This document shows, piece after piece, positions 16,947-25,900 of a stretch of 64,000 nucleotides of DNA (its first letter is position 1; each line of letters starts with the position of its first letter). Both the position numbers and the translations under genes were made by a program. Origin of the DNA: Mucilaginibacter jinjuensis (GTDB lineage Bacteria; Bacteroidota; Bacteroidia; Sphingobacteriales; Sphingobacteriaceae); assembly GCF_028596025.1 (NCBI RefSeq), contig NZ_CP117167.1:186001-250000 (forward strand), in the 5' to 3' direction. Under the pieces are notes generated by a model. The model saw only the letters and a program-made list of their open reading frames with translations. It had not been told where the DNA came from and ran no database searches.

Positions 16947-17549
16947 ATGAAAGCCATCATATTTAACTGTACTCTAAAGCCATCGCCAATAGCATCAAAC
17001 ACCGAAGCATTGGCCAGCGAAGTAATTAAAGAATTGGAACGCCTCGGTGTAGAAACCAAGCTGATCCGAATGATAGATCATGATATTAAACCCGGATCAA
17101 AATCAGACATGGGTAATGGTGATGCCTGGCCCGAGATTTTGAAAGAACTACTGGACTCAGACATCCTGATTATGGCAAGCCCAACATGGGTAGGTCAGAT
17201 GTCGAGCATAGCCATGCGGGTACTGGAACGGATGAACGGCTTGTATCCCGTTAAAGATGAAAAGGGTATACCCGTTACTTTTAACAAGGTAGCAGGTTTT
17301 GTAGTTACCGGCGAAGAAGATGGTGCGCGCCACGTGGTAAGTGAAATGGCGGGTGGTTTAATGGACGTAGGTTTTACCATAGCCCCACAATGCTACACGT
17401 ACTGGAACAATGGCCCCGGGCCAGGTACATCATATCTTAAAACTAATTTTAGAAAAGACTGGTCGATAGAAACGGCGAAGGCTGTTGCAAACAATGTTGT
17501 AGCTGTATCAAAAGCGCTCAAAGCTATGCCGATATCGTACAGTATTTAA
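16947..17549 (+). CDS. NAD(P)H-dependent FMN reductase / flavodoxin-fold protein
   Basis: 200 aa from the ATG at 16947; the frame stays open upstream into the copper-protein gene, but that part is out-of-frame shadow. The start KAIIFNCTLKPSPIASNTE is the phosphate-binding loop of the NADPH-dependent FMN reductase family. LLDSDILIMASPTWVGQMS and VVTGEEDGARHVVSEM fit the FMN-contact loops. It probably transfers electrons from NAD(P)H to quinones or other acceptors; substrate unknown. A terminator lies directly upstream (see findings). Confidence 0.8.
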   Translation: MKAIIFNCTLKPSPIASNTEALASEVIKELERLGVETKLIRMIDHDIKPGSKSDMGNGDAWPEILKELLDSDILIMASPTWVGQMSSIAMRVLERMNGLYPVKDEKGIPVTFNKVAGFVVTGEEDGARHVVSEMAGGLMDVGFTIAPQCYTYWNNGPGPGTSYLKTNFRKDWSIETAKAVANNVVAVSKALKAMPISYSI

Positions 17550-17631
17550 AATGACTTAAAAGTCATGATTATTTGATATTTTGGTCATTGAATTTTCGGT
17601 TTGTATTTTTTTGTGTACACAATACTACATT

Positions 17632-17656
17632 AAACGCGGCTAAAAACCGCGTTTTT
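17632..17656 (+). terminator. Rho-independent terminator
   Basis: AAACGCGG / CCGCGTTT stem with a 7-nt loop CTAAAAA and a T run. It follows the flavodoxin-like gene by about 80 nt and precedes the 46-aa ORF. Confidence 0.8.
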
Positions 17657-17735
17657 GCTTTATAGTGAATGTTTGTAAAAGTTTGGCATAATTATCGTAT
17701 TTAACCTAACACAACTAACTTAAAAAACAACGATT

Positions 17736-17876
17736 ATGAAAACTATAAACAAAACTGATCTAATGTTAAAAGCACTTGATATTGAATTAAAAAGAATATT
17801 AAAAGCTGATTTAGAAGCATATCGTACCAAACAATTAATTGCCGCAATCAACCAGTCTGCACAAAAAGCAGCCTGA
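17736..17876 (+). CDS. 46-aa small protein of unknown function
   Basis: Starts MKTINKTDLMLKALDIE and ends NQSAQKAA. It is charged, helical and Lys-rich, with no signal peptide or cysteine. Support for a real gene is indirect: it sits as a separate unit between two strong terminators, has 60-100 nt of AT-rich leader, and its stop is 27 nt before a perfect terminator. The leader shows GTTTGGCATAATTATCG, which could hold a -33 TTTG. It may be a small regulator; function is unknown. Confidence 0.55.
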   Translation: MKTINKTDLMLKALDIELKRILKADLEAYRTKQLIAAINQSAQKAA

Positions 17877-17902
17877 TCTATATATATCCTATCTATGAAA
17901 AC

Positions 17903-17937
17903 GAAAAGAGTCCGTGGTATACCGGACTCTTTTTTTG
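17903..17937 (+). terminator. Rho-independent terminator after the 46-aa ORF
   Basis: AAAGAGTCCG / CGGACTCTTT, a perfect 10-bp stem with an 8-nt loop, followed by a long T run. Confidence 0.85.
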
Positions 17938-18059
17938 TTTATACGTTTTTTGTTCTTTAGAGCGATGGCACTCCTTTATAAACCCGATTGTAGCGGCACG
18001 TAGTATAGCGTAAAGCGGGATTGTCGGTAGCGAGTGGCTAAGAACCGTTATTTTCTAAA

Positions 18060-18743
18060 TTATTGGCGCTTCTTCCTGGCATACAGTTCATCTAAATATT
18101 TATCGATATTGCAGCCTCCGAAATCGAGCACCCCGTTCATATTGTCCTGATAACAAGTTTTGGATAGGTTGGTGCTGTTAAGTACTACAAAGGTGTCGTA
18201 ATCGGGGGCATATAAAATAAGGCGGTTCTTGTCTTTCAGGTTCCAGTACTGGCCATGGTCGGTGTGTGGGTTCTTAGTTCCTTTGCCGTATAATTTGGTA
18301 AGTTCCTGCAGTATGCGGGCCTTCATCTGTGGCCTTTTAATGCGTACCCTGTAGCCGTAAATAATACTGTCGGCCTTAAAGTGGTCGATAACTTTATCAA
18401 CCGCGGCATCTTTTTTAACCTTAATGATTTCGAAGTGGCCTATGCCATCATGATAAGTAGTATCAGTCCTGAAATGTACGGAGTTGAGTTGAAAGATAAC
18501 CTCCGTACTATCTAATGGGATGCCGTTAAAGCTGTATGATTTGCTGTTATCTACCTCAAACAGCACCGCCATTGGCGCTTCTACCATATCTATGCCTCCT
18601 ACAATAGTATCATGATAATTGAGGACAGATTTAACCCTTTCGTTGAGGTTTAATTTGGCTAAATCAATACGTTGTTTGGGTGCCTGGCTGCACGAAATTA
18701 AAACGGCAGAGGCGAAGATTAAGGTTAGCAAAGGTTTGATCAT
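18060..18743 (-). CDS. Lipoprotein of unknown function
   Basis: 227 aa from the ATG at 18743; a TTG lies 15 nt upstream in frame. A lipoprotein signal (FASAVLISC) gives a lipidated Cys at about residue 18. The mature part has beta-rich segments (YHDTIVGGIDMVEAPMAVLFEV, GIPLDSTEVIFQL) and two more Cys near the end. It resembles other Bacteroidota lipoproteins without an assigned domain. It is divergent from the prolyl oligopeptidase gene, about 200 bp apart. Confidence 0.6.
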   Translation of the reverse strand: MIKPLLTLIFASAVLISCSQAPKQRIDLAKLNLNERVKSVLNYHDTIVGGIDMVEAPMAVLFEVDNSKSYSFNGIPLDSTEVIFQLNSVHFRTDTTYHDGIGHFEIIKVKKDAAVDKVIDHFKADSIIYGYRVRIKRPQMKARILQELTKLYGKGTKNPHTDHGQYWNLKDKNRLILYAPDYDTFVVLNSTNLSKTCYQDNMNGVLDFGGCNIDKYLDELYARKKRQ

Positions 18744-18891
18744 AAGTTGAATAACCAAGGAGATGAGGGATTTGTTCAGAGAAGAGGGAAAAAGAGTGGC
18801 GGGGTTAGTAGCAGTAGCAGGATGTGATGTTGGCTATTTTAAACTGATGATTGTTTACTGCCACGGTTACTAAACACTGCCACTACTCATC

Positions 18892-18922
18892 TTGACTCTT
18901 GATTGCAAACCACTTATCTTAG
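18892..18922 (+). promoter_or_regulatory. Possible promoter of the prolyl oligopeptidase
   Basis: TTGA at 18892 and TATCTTAG at 18915-18922 lie about 20 nt apart. This resembles the -33/-7 pair with one mismatch (TAnnTTAG for TAnnTTTG), 27 nt upstream of the chosen start codon. Confidence 0.35.
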
Positions 18923-18948
18923 CCATTCACATAAACCCCTCATTTAGA

Positions 18949-21069
18949 ATGAAACGATTGATGTGTTTACCGCTGGCTGCCCTGTTGGGTGGTTCGGCAC
19001 TTGCCCAAACTTCTGCAACTACTATGAAAACCCTCCCTTACCCTACTACCAAAAAGGTGGAAACTGTTGATACTTATTTTGGCACCGCCGTACCCGACCC
19101 TTACCGATGGCTGGAAGACGACCGTGCCGAGGATACCAAAGCTTGGGTACAGGCCGAAAACAAGGTTACGCACGCTTACCTGGAGCAAATCCCCTATCGC
19201 GAGGCTATCCGCAAACGCCTGGAGGTGTTGTGGAACTATGAGAAATTTGGTGCGCCGCAAAAGCAAGGCGAGTGGACTTATTTCGGACGAAATAGCGGTC
19301 TGCAAAGCCAGAGTGTGATTTACCGCCAGAAAGATGGTGGAGAACCGGAGGTATTTCTGGATCCTAACCAGTTTTCGAAAGACGGCACGACATCATTACA
19401 AGGGCTGGATTTTACCAAGGATGGCAGCCTGGCTGCTTATCAAATCTCGGAAGGCGGTAGTGACTGGCGTAAGGTGATTATCATCAGGGCATCAGACAAA
19501 AGCCAGGTTGGCGATACCCTGCGTGACGTGAAGTTTAGCGGCATTGCCTGGAAAGGTAACGAAGGCTTTTACTACAGTAGCTACGATAAGCCCGCAGAAG
19601 GCAGCCAGCTAAGTGGCATGACGCAATACCACAAACTGTTTTATCACCAGCTGGGCACACCACAAAGCAGCGACAAGCTGATATTTGGTGGAGAGCAAAC
19701 CCCTCGCCGTTACATTGGCGCTTACTTAACCGAAGATGAGCGCTATTTGATTATCACCGCAGCCAACAGCACAACAGGTAATGAGCTTTATCTGCAGGAT
19801 TTAACACAAGCAGGCAGTTCTATTGTGCCCATTGTTAGCAATTTTGATAACGAGCATAACATCATCGATAATATCGGCAGCAAGCTGTACATCTACACCA
19901 ACCTGTACGCACCTAACCATCGCGTGGTTACGGTTGATGCATCGAGCCCTGGTGTTACGCACTGGAAAGATCTGATCCCCCAAACTAAAAATTCTTTAAC
20001 TGTAAGTACCGGCGGACAGAAGATCTTTGCCGAGTACCTGAAAGATGCTACCTCGCTGGTATTGCAATACAATATGGATGGCAAGCTGGAACAAGAGATT
20101 GCATTACCTGGTGTGGGTACTGCGGCAGGTTTCGGCGCTAAAAAAGAGGAGAAGGAGTTGTATTATACCTTTACCAGTTATGTTTACCCGAGCACGATAT
20201 TTAAGTACGATATAACCTCTGGCAAATCAACCGTGTACAAAAAGCCTAATGTACAGTTCGACCCAACGCTGTACGAGAGCAAACAGGTTTTCTATAAATC
20301 GAAGGATGGAACGCAGGTCCCGATGATTATCACCTACAAAAAAGGAATCGTATTAAACGGCAAGAACCCAACAATGCTGTATGCTTACGGTGGTTTCGGG
20401 GTGAGCCTTACGCCTGCCTTCAGCACCAGTAACATTGTGTTGCTTGAGCATGGTGGTATTTACGCTGTACCTAACATTCGTGGTGGTGGCGAGTATGGTG
20501 AAACCTGGCACCGCGCAGGTATCAAGCTTAAAAAGCAGAACGTGTTTGATGATTTTATCGCCGCTGCCGAATACCTGATTCAGCATAAATATACTTCGCA
20601 TGATTACCTGGCTATCTCGGGCGGATCAAACGGCGGCCTGCTCATCGGCGCTACCATGACCCAGCGCCCCGATTTATGTAAAGTAGCTTTCCCCGCTGTA
20701 GGTGTTATGGATATGCTGCGTTACAACAAATTTACCGCAGGCGCAGGCTGGGCTTATGATTATGGTACTGCAGAAGATGGAGCAGAGATGTTTGCCTACT
20801 TATATCATTATTCGCCCTACCATGCTTTAAAACCTGCTAATTATCCGGCTACTATGGTTACCACGGCAGATCATGATGACCGTGTGGTGCCGGCTCACTC
20901 CTTCAAGTTTGCAGCACGTCTGCAGGAAGATCAGCAAGGATCGGCACCGGTATTAATCCGTATAGAAACCAATGCAGGCCATGGCGCGGGGCAGAGCACA
21001 GCCCAGGTAATTAACCAGCAGGCTGATAAATGGGCGTTTATGTTCTGGAATATGGGGATTAGCTTTTAG
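18949..21069 (+). CDS. Prolyl oligopeptidase family serine peptidase (S9A)
   Basis: 706 aa from the ATG at 18949, which opens a signal peptide (CLPLAALLGGSALAQ). The N-terminal segment (YPTTKKVETVDTYFGTAVPDPYRWLED) is the hallmark of S9A enzymes. It is followed by a seven-bladed propeller (about 80-440) and the alpha/beta hydrolase domain with Ser560 (SGGSNGGLL), an Asp in TADHDDRVVP and a His in NAGHGAG. It cleaves short peptides after Pro; export places it in the periplasm, as in other Bacteroidota. The length is normal for the family. Confidence 0.92.
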   Translation: MKRLMCLPLAALLGGSALAQTSATTMKTLPYPTTKKVETVDTYFGTAVPDPYRWLEDDRAEDTKAWVQAENKVTHAYLEQIPYREAIRKRLEVLWNYEKFGAPQKQGEWTYFGRNSGLQSQSVIYRQKDGGEPEVFLDPNQFSKDGTTSLQGLDFTKDGSLAAYQISEGGSDWRKVIIIRASDKSQVGDTLRDVKFSGIAWKGNEGFYYSSYDKPAEGSQLSGMTQYHKLFYHQLGTPQSSDKLIFGGEQTPRRYIGAYLTEDERYLIITAANSTTGNELYLQDLTQAGSSIVPIVSNFDNEHNIIDNIGSKLYIYTNLYAPNHRVVTVDASSPGVTHWKDLIPQTKNSLTVSTGGQKIFAEYLKDATSLVLQYNMDGKLEQEIALPGVGTAAGFGAKKEEKELYYTFTSYVYPSTIFKYDITSGKSTVYKKPNVQFDPTLYESKQVFYKSKDGTQVPMIITYKKGIVLNGKNPTMLYAYGGFGVSLTPAFSTSNIVLLEHGGIYAVPNIRGGGEYGETWHRAGIKLKKQNVFDDFIAAAEYLIQHKYTSHDYLAISGGSNGGLLIGATMTQRPDLCKVAFPAVGVMDMLRYNKFTAGAGWAYDYGTAEDGAEMFAYLYHYSPYHALKPANYPATMVTTADHDDRVVPAHSFKFAARLQEDQQGSAPVLIRIETNAGHGAGQSTAQVINQQADKWAFMFWNMGISF

Positions 21070-21103
21070 AGAGAAGAGGACAGAAACAAGAAATAAGCCC
21101 CCC

Positions 21104-21195
21104 TTTGTCATTCCGACGAAGAAGGAATCTTCTTCACCTTGGCATGCCGCTAAGCATAGTGAAGAAGATACTTCGCTATCGCTCAGTATGACAAG
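21104..21195. repeat. TGTCATT-type inverted-repeat element
   Basis: The left end TTGTCATTCCGACGAAG and right end CTTCGCTATCGCTCAGTATGACAAG form an imperfect inverted repeat. Inside are GAATCTTCTTCAC (left) and GTGAAGAAGAT (right), which pair. It lies between the peptidase stop and the bidirectional terminator. Confidence 0.65.
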
Positions 21196-21216
21196 CTTGT
21201 TTTAATCGCACTAAAC

Positions 21217-21251
21217 AAAATGCCATGAAGATTAGCTTCATGGCATTTTTT
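21217..21251. terminator. Bidirectional terminator
   Basis: AAAATGCCATGAAG / CTTCATGGCATTTT, a perfect 14-bp stem with a 5-nt loop ATTAG and A/T flanks on both sides. It separates the convergent peptidase and RibD-like genes. Confidence 0.85.
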
Positions 21252-21283
21252 ATGTCTTGTTTCCTGGCTCTTGTTTCTTGCTT

Positions 21284-21850
21284 CTATCTAATATAGTGCA
21301 GGCAAATTACGCCATTGCTAAATGTCTTGTTTTCTACCAGTTGCAAACGAATAGCATTTTGCTGGGGCTTAAACAACAGTTTACCCTTGCCCAATATAAT
21401 AGGGTTTACAAACAGCCAGTATTCATCAATCAGATCATGATCCATTAAACTGGCACCGAGCGATGGGCTGCCGAACATAACGATCTGCTTATCGCCTTCC
21501 TTTTGTTTAAGAGCGGTTATTTGCTCAATAATATTATCACTCAATATGGTGGTATTACTAAAGCTCTGCCCTTGCATACTTGCCGATGCTACATATTTAT
21601 TCACTTTATTATACCAGTTGCCATGCTCAATATCATGTTTCGAAGCGTTGGGCTTGTCGGCGGCTGTGGGCCAGTAGGCTTCCATTATTTCGAAGGTGCC
21701 GCGGCCGTATAGGGCAACGTCTGATCGTTCGGCCTGGCTGCCGGCCGTATCGAACATTTCATCCCCAATGCCAATCCAGTCCATCTCTCCATTGGGGCCA
21801 GCGGTATAGCCATCGAGGCTGACATGCATAAATAATACTATTTTTTTCAT
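21284..21850 (-). CDS. RibD C-terminal/dihydrofolate reductase-like protein
   Basis: 188 aa, one domain. The start KKIVLFMHVSLDGYTAGPNGEMDW is the substrate/NADPH entry segment of RibD_C-type reductases. YGRGTFEIMEAYWP, the Gly-rich MFGSPSLGASL and the ending PIILGKGKLLF are also typical. These proteins are stand-alone DHFR-fold NADPH enzymes of unknown substrate; a role in folate synthesis is not implied. It is monocistronic, with the bidirectional terminator after it. Confidence 0.85.
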   Translation of the reverse strand: MKKIVLFMHVSLDGYTAGPNGEMDWIGIGDEMFDTAGSQAERSDVALYGRGTFEIMEAYWPTAADKPNASKHDIEHGNWYNKVNKYVASASMQGQSFSNTTILSDNIIEQITALKQKEGDKQIVMFGSPSLGASLMDHDLIDEYWLFVNPIILGKGKLLFKPQQNAIRLQLVENKTFSNGVICLHYIR

Positions 21851-21986
21851 ATTGTATAATTGATAATCAAACTTATAGATAAAGGATGAATAGCAACGGG
21901 GTATAAAACGACATCTGAAAGGGGTGTTTGCGACAAGATAAAATCAATGAGTGAAGGAATTAGGGCCTGTCAGTTTTGAGTTAGTG

Positions 21987-22027
21987 AATGAGTGAGTAGC
22001 AAGTAAATGCCTCGCTACTCACTCATT
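21987..22027. repeat. 14-bp perfect inverted repeat upstream of the DUF4157 gene
   Basis: AATGAGTGAGTAGC (21987-22000) and GCTACTCACTCATT (22014-22027) pair perfectly around a 13-nt loop. The word AATGAGTGA also occurs at 21946 and twice downstream of the gene (see findings). It could be a terminator-like structure, an operator, or part of a mobile-element end. Confidence 0.6.
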
Positions 22028-22115
22028 TGCAATCCGCAACTATATTTTTAATATATATAACTAATTGTATTAAAGTATTTTATTTATTTTTACTTATCAC
22101 CCTTATTCTAAACCT

Positions 22116-23501
22116 ATGACTATTTATAAAAGTAAAGACACTTCGAATAAGAACAGGCTGGTTAACGATGCCAGGAGGCCGAATAAAACCGATGGTTTAA
22201 ACCTGCAAGATAACAGGGATGGTAATGTTGCTCAAGGTAAGTTTGCGCCTGCCAACCCACCTAGAGATGTTGCCGTACAACTAAACGAAAAAGGCAGTTT
22301 GGTTGATAACAGATCTGTTCAACGCAAAAAAAATGATACCGGCTTGCCCGATCAGTTAAAGGCCGGGGTTGAAAACCTTTCGGGGCAATCGCTCGATGAT
22401 GTTAACGTTCACTATAATTCTGCCAAGCCCGGTGAGCTACAGGCTCACGCTTTTGCACAGGGCAATCAAATACATGTAGCGCCGGGGCAGGAAAAACATT
22501 TGCCGCACGAGGCCTGGCATGTTGCACAGCAAAAACAGGGCAGGGTACGGCCAACTACACAATTAAAAGCGGGTATTACAATAAACGATAACCGCGGGTT
22601 AGAACGTGAAGCTGATATGATGGGGGCAAAAGCTACACAGTTGAAAAGCAACTCTAACTTCAGTTTCACCACTGCATATAGCCAAACAAATTATCCATTA
22701 CAATCGCCTGTTGTTCAAAGATCTATAATTGTAAGTGGGGGACAAATGGCAAAAGGCCCCAGGCATCCTTTCCTAAGTGATATTAACAAATATCTACAGA
22801 TTGGGAGTAACGAGGCCAGGTGCCACTATATCCCATTTGGATACATCCGCTTGATCGTGATGAATCAGATTAATGCCGGGTTATCAGGTACGCAGGGCGC
22901 AGTGGTTATGGGGGATTTGGAGTACTTAATCAATGCGATTTTTCCAAATGGGCGTGCTGCTGATAACCACAAGAGTGATACTAATTATGGTGCACTAACT
23001 AAAATAGCCCATACTCTTTATGATGAAGCACAAAACTGCAAACAACAGATAGGCACCATCATAGACAACAGTAAAAACCTTGGTAAGCTTGCTGAGCTGG
23101 GAACAAACCTTATTGATGCACTTAATAACTCTCCTGACAATTTAAGGCCGGGTAACAGCAATACGAATTCCTCCATCAGCGATTCGCTGGATTTTCCGGC
23201 CACACATGTTGCCAAAGGCATTTTACCTAAAGGAACCACAATTGTTGATAAGCACTACAAGCCAAGCTATAATTTAACTAGTAATATGGAGGTTTTATTG
23301 CCAAATGAGGCCGCTACAACAATTATATTAAACCTTATTGACTCTGCCCATATAGGCTTTGAAGCTGTTGTTTATTCTTCTGATTACATTCTGCAAAGTT
23401 CAGATCATAAAATGATGAAAACAGCAACAATGTCTGATAAAATTAAAGTTCCGGTTGCTTTAGAATTAGATACCGGCTGGTATTTATTTGAAACTAATTA
23501 A
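22116..23501 (+). CDS. DUF4157 (eCIS-core, zincin-like) protein with an unknown C-terminal domain
   Basis: 461 aa without a signal peptide. Residues 1-75 are polar and disordered. Residues 76-172 form the eCIS-core domain (LPDQLKAGVENLSG, VHYNSAKPGELQAHAFA, IHVAPGQEKHLPHEAWHVAQQ). The zinc motif HEAWH is H131-E132-H135, with GLEREAD (163-166) as the probable third-ligand region. Residues 203-461 match no family I know; RCHYIPF (235-241) is notable. DUF4157 marks cargo or toxins of contractile injection systems and polymorphic-toxin-like proteins. No structural eCIS, immunity or secretion gene is seen nearby, and a 14-bp direct repeat flanks the gene. Toxin activity is inferred only. Confidence 0.75.
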   Translation: MTIYKSKDTSNKNRLVNDARRPNKTDGLNLQDNRDGNVAQGKFAPANPPRDVAVQLNEKGSLVDNRSVQRKKNDTGLPDQLKAGVENLSGQSLDDVNVHYNSAKPGELQAHAFAQGNQIHVAPGQEKHLPHEAWHVAQQKQGRVRPTTQLKAGITINDNRGLEREADMMGAKATQLKSNSNFSFTTAYSQTNYPLQSPVVQRSIIVSGGQMAKGPRHPFLSDINKYLQIGSNEARCHYIPFGYIRLIVMNQINAGLSGTQGAVVMGDLEYLINAIFPNGRAADNHKSDTNYGALTKIAHTLYDEAQNCKQQIGTIIDNSKNLGKLAELGTNLIDALNNSPDNLRPGNSNTNSSISDSLDFPATHVAKGILPKGTTIVDKHYKPSYNLTSNMEVLLPNEAATTIILNLIDSAHIGFEAVVYSSDYILQSSDHKMMKTATMSDKIKVPVALELDTGWYLFETN

Positions 23502-23604
23502 GAACAAATCAATGAGTGAGTTAGTTTTGAATGAGTGAATGCTTTATTGTTACCTGCAAGCAAAACAAAGTACGTATTGTGTCTTTTGTTTTTTAGTCTT
23601 TCAT

Positions 23605-24201
23605 CTATTTGTCGCTCAGCAAGTCCACGCAATTTTTGCTCAAAGTTTGCAAGCGGGTATCTAATGAAGCCAAGCCTTTTTCGTCTTTAGTGTTTTTATA
23701 GAGCATTTTTATGCGGGTAAGCGTGTCATCTTCGGGGTCACAGGCCTGGGCTTTCTCCAGATGGGGGATTGCTTTTTTTGCAGTGGCCGTGTATAGTGCA
23801 GCAAGCCGTTTGTTCTCAACAGGGTCTGTTTTGGCTGCATTAAGTTTGCCTGCTACCTGGTTTGCCTGTTTTAGATACAGGTAACCTAAAGCACGATGCG
23901 CCACAAAAAAATCAGGCACGGCAGCAATTACTTTTTCATAGCAGTTAATGGCTTTATCGAATTGGTTAAGATCCTCGTAAAGTGTACCCATGCGGTAATA
24001 GAAATTAGGTTGCGCCTTATCAGATAGCTTACCTGCATTGGGTAAGAGCGCTTCGCCCAGGCTTAATGCGTTGGCATTGAAGTGTTGTACATAAGCATAG
24101 CTAAAATCATAATAAGCATTTTGCAGCTCATCAGCTGTTTGGGCTTTGGCCGTAATTAAGGTAGCAGTTGCAAATAATAGCAGGAATAATTTTTTAAACA
24201 T
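23605..24201 (-). CDS. Periplasmic TPR-repeat protein
   Basis: 198 aa from the ATG at 24201, which starts a signal peptide (KKLFLLLFATATLITAKAQ); the frame opens upstream at 24228. TPR-like helices cover about 40-190 (YYRMGTLYEDLNQFDKAINCYEKV, then FVAHRALGYLYLKQA). Such proteins act as scaffolds. It is monocistronic and convergent with the DUF4157 gene. No specific partner is evident. Confidence 0.7.
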   Translation of the reverse strand: MFKKLFLLLFATATLITAKAQTADELQNAYYDFSYAYVQHFNANALSLGEALLPNAGKLSDKAQPNFYYRMGTLYEDLNQFDKAINCYEKVIAAVPDFFVAHRALGYLYLKQANQVAGKLNAAKTDPVENKRLAALYTATAKKAIPHLEKAQACDPEDDTLTRIKMLYKNTKDEKGLASLDTRLQTLSKNCVDLLSDK

Positions 24202-24342
24202 AAAGTGATGGTTTCGATTGAAAGCCAATATCGGGATTTTATGTGAAAGGAATGTTAATGGAAGAGGAAAGATAAAGGAGAAAAGACGAAGTGGTTACTG
24301 TCCGTGCGTCAACATATTAAGACAGACGGTTTGGGTAAAATA

Positions 24343-24392
24343 AAAAGGACGAAAGGTAAAGGATTTATCGTCCTTCATCTTTCGTCCTTTTA
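24343..24392. terminator. Hairpin downstream of der
   Basis: AAAAGGACGAAAG (24344-24356) pairs with CTTTCGTCCTTTT; a copy of ATCGTCCTTC lies in the loop and could form an alternative pairing. On the minus strand it follows der by about 20 nt and ends in a T-rich tract. It can therefore serve as the der terminator. Confidence 0.6.
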
Positions 24393-24412
24393 TCTTTCTG
24401 TCTCTTTAAAAT

Positions 24413-25714
24413 CTATTTCTGTCTGAAGAAGATCTGTACGGGCACACCGCTGAAATCGAAGTTTTCGCGAAGCTTGTTTTCTATAAAGCGGCGGTAAGGT
24501 TCTTTAATATATTGTGGCAGGTTACAGAAAAACGCGAACATCGGTGATGTTGCATTGATTTGTGTTACATATTTAATTTTCACAAATTTACCTTTCAGCG
24601 CTGGTGGCGGATAGTTCTCGATGATCGGCAGCATAATGTCGTTCAGTTTCGAGGTCGGGATCTTTTTAGCACGGTTTTGGTAAACTTCTTTGGCTACATC
24701 AAGCACTTTCAATACACGCTGTTTTTCGGTTACTGAAGTAAACACGATAGGCACATCAGTAAAAGGTGCAATTTTTTCGCGGATGGCTTCTTCAAAAACT
24801 TTAACGGTTTTGTTGTTCTTCTCGATCAAATCCCATTTGTTAACCACCACCATGATTCCTTTTTTGTTCTTTTCGGCCAGGTGGAAAATGTTAATATCCT
24901 GCGATTCGATACCTTCCTGTGCGTCAATCATCAGGATAATAATATCGGCTTCTTCCAGAGCTTTGATAGTACGCATTACCGAGTAAAACTCGATATTTTC
25001 TTTTACCTTGGTTTTTTTACGTAAACCGGCAGTATCAATCAGCATAAACTCGTGGCCATACTGGTTGTAATGGATATGGATACTATCGCGGGTGGTGCCG
25101 GCAATTGGCGTAACAATATTACGGTCTTTACCGATCAGCGCATTGATGATAGATGACTTACCCACGTTAGGGCGGCCAACAATGGCGTATTTAGGCAGCG
25201 TATTTTCCGGAACTACATCCTCGTCGAAAGTTTTAACAACCTCGTCCAAGAGTTCGCCCGTACCAGAACCTGTCATTGACGAAATGCTGTAGATTTCGCC
25301 CAGGCCTAAGCTGTAAAATATAGCAGCATCGCCATTAAGGGAGGTGTTATCAACCTTGTTTACTACTACAAACACAGGCTTTTTGCCTTTGCGCAGTAGG
25401 TTAGCAATCTCGTCGTCGAGGTCGGTAATGCCGGTAGTAACATCAACCACAAATAATATAGCCGAAGCTTCTTCAATAGCAATGGTTACCTGCTCGCGAA
25501 TGGCAGCTTCAAAAACATCTTCGCTGTTGGCTACATAACCACCGGTATCAATAACGGTAAAGTTACGGCCAATCCATTCGGCTACACCATAATGGCGGTC
25601 GCGGGTTACGCCGCTCATGTCGTCAACAATGGCTTTGCGGGTTTCGGTAAGGCGGTTATATAGGGTTGATTTACCCACGTTTGGGCGCCCTACAATTGCT
25701 ACTATATTGCTCAT
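24413..25714 (-). CDS. der: Ribosome-associated GTPase Der (EngA)
   Basis: 433 aa, with two consecutive GTPase domains: the first P loop GRPNVGKST (8-16) and DTGG, and the second P loop GRPNVGKSS (about 183-191) with [12 protein letters not shown] and NKWD base-recognition motifs are both present. The C-terminal KH-like domain (about 350-433, [14 protein letters not shown]) completes the family layout. It is needed for 50S subunit maturation. It precedes era in the transcription direction (der downstream of era), about 190 bp apart. Normal length. Confidence 0.97.
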   Translation of the reverse strand: MSNIVAIVGRPNVGKSTLYNRLTETRKAIVDDMSGVTRDRHYGVAEWIGRNFTVIDTGGYVANSEDVFEAAIREQVTIAIEEASAILFVVDVTTGITDLDDEIANLLRKGKKPVFVVVNKVDNTSLNGDAAIFYSLGLGEIYSISSMTGSGTGELLDEVVKTFDEDVVPENTLPKYAIVGRPNVGKSSIINALIGKDRNIVTPIAGTTRDSIHIHYNQYGHEFMLIDTAGLRKKTKVKENIEFYSVMRTIKALEEADIIILMIDAQEGIESQDINIFHLAEKNKKGIMVVVNKWDLIEKNNKTVKVFEEAIREKIAPFTDVPIVFTSVTEKQRVLKVLDVAKEVYQNRAKKIPTSKLNDIMLPIIENYPPPALKGKFVKIKYVTQINATSPMFAFFCNLPQYIKEPYRRFIENKLRENFDFSGVPVQIFFRQK

Positions 25715-25900
25715 TTTTTGGGGATTAAAGAACTAAGAGCCAGCAAACAAAGAAAAATGGCCTTGCTTCCGGTAACCCTTATGTTCTAATTTATATTAAA
25801 CTTACTACCTGTAAGTTAAGTTATTCTTAATTCTTATACTCAAGTACAAGCACCACCAACCGTCCTGGTTCTTGATTCTCGTTTCTTGCTTCTCTTAAAA

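Noticed and set aside
17950..18050. Possible further repeat element near AAACCCGATTGTAGC / GCGGGATTGTCGG
   Set aside because: Pairing is weak and the words are not seen elsewhere in the window.
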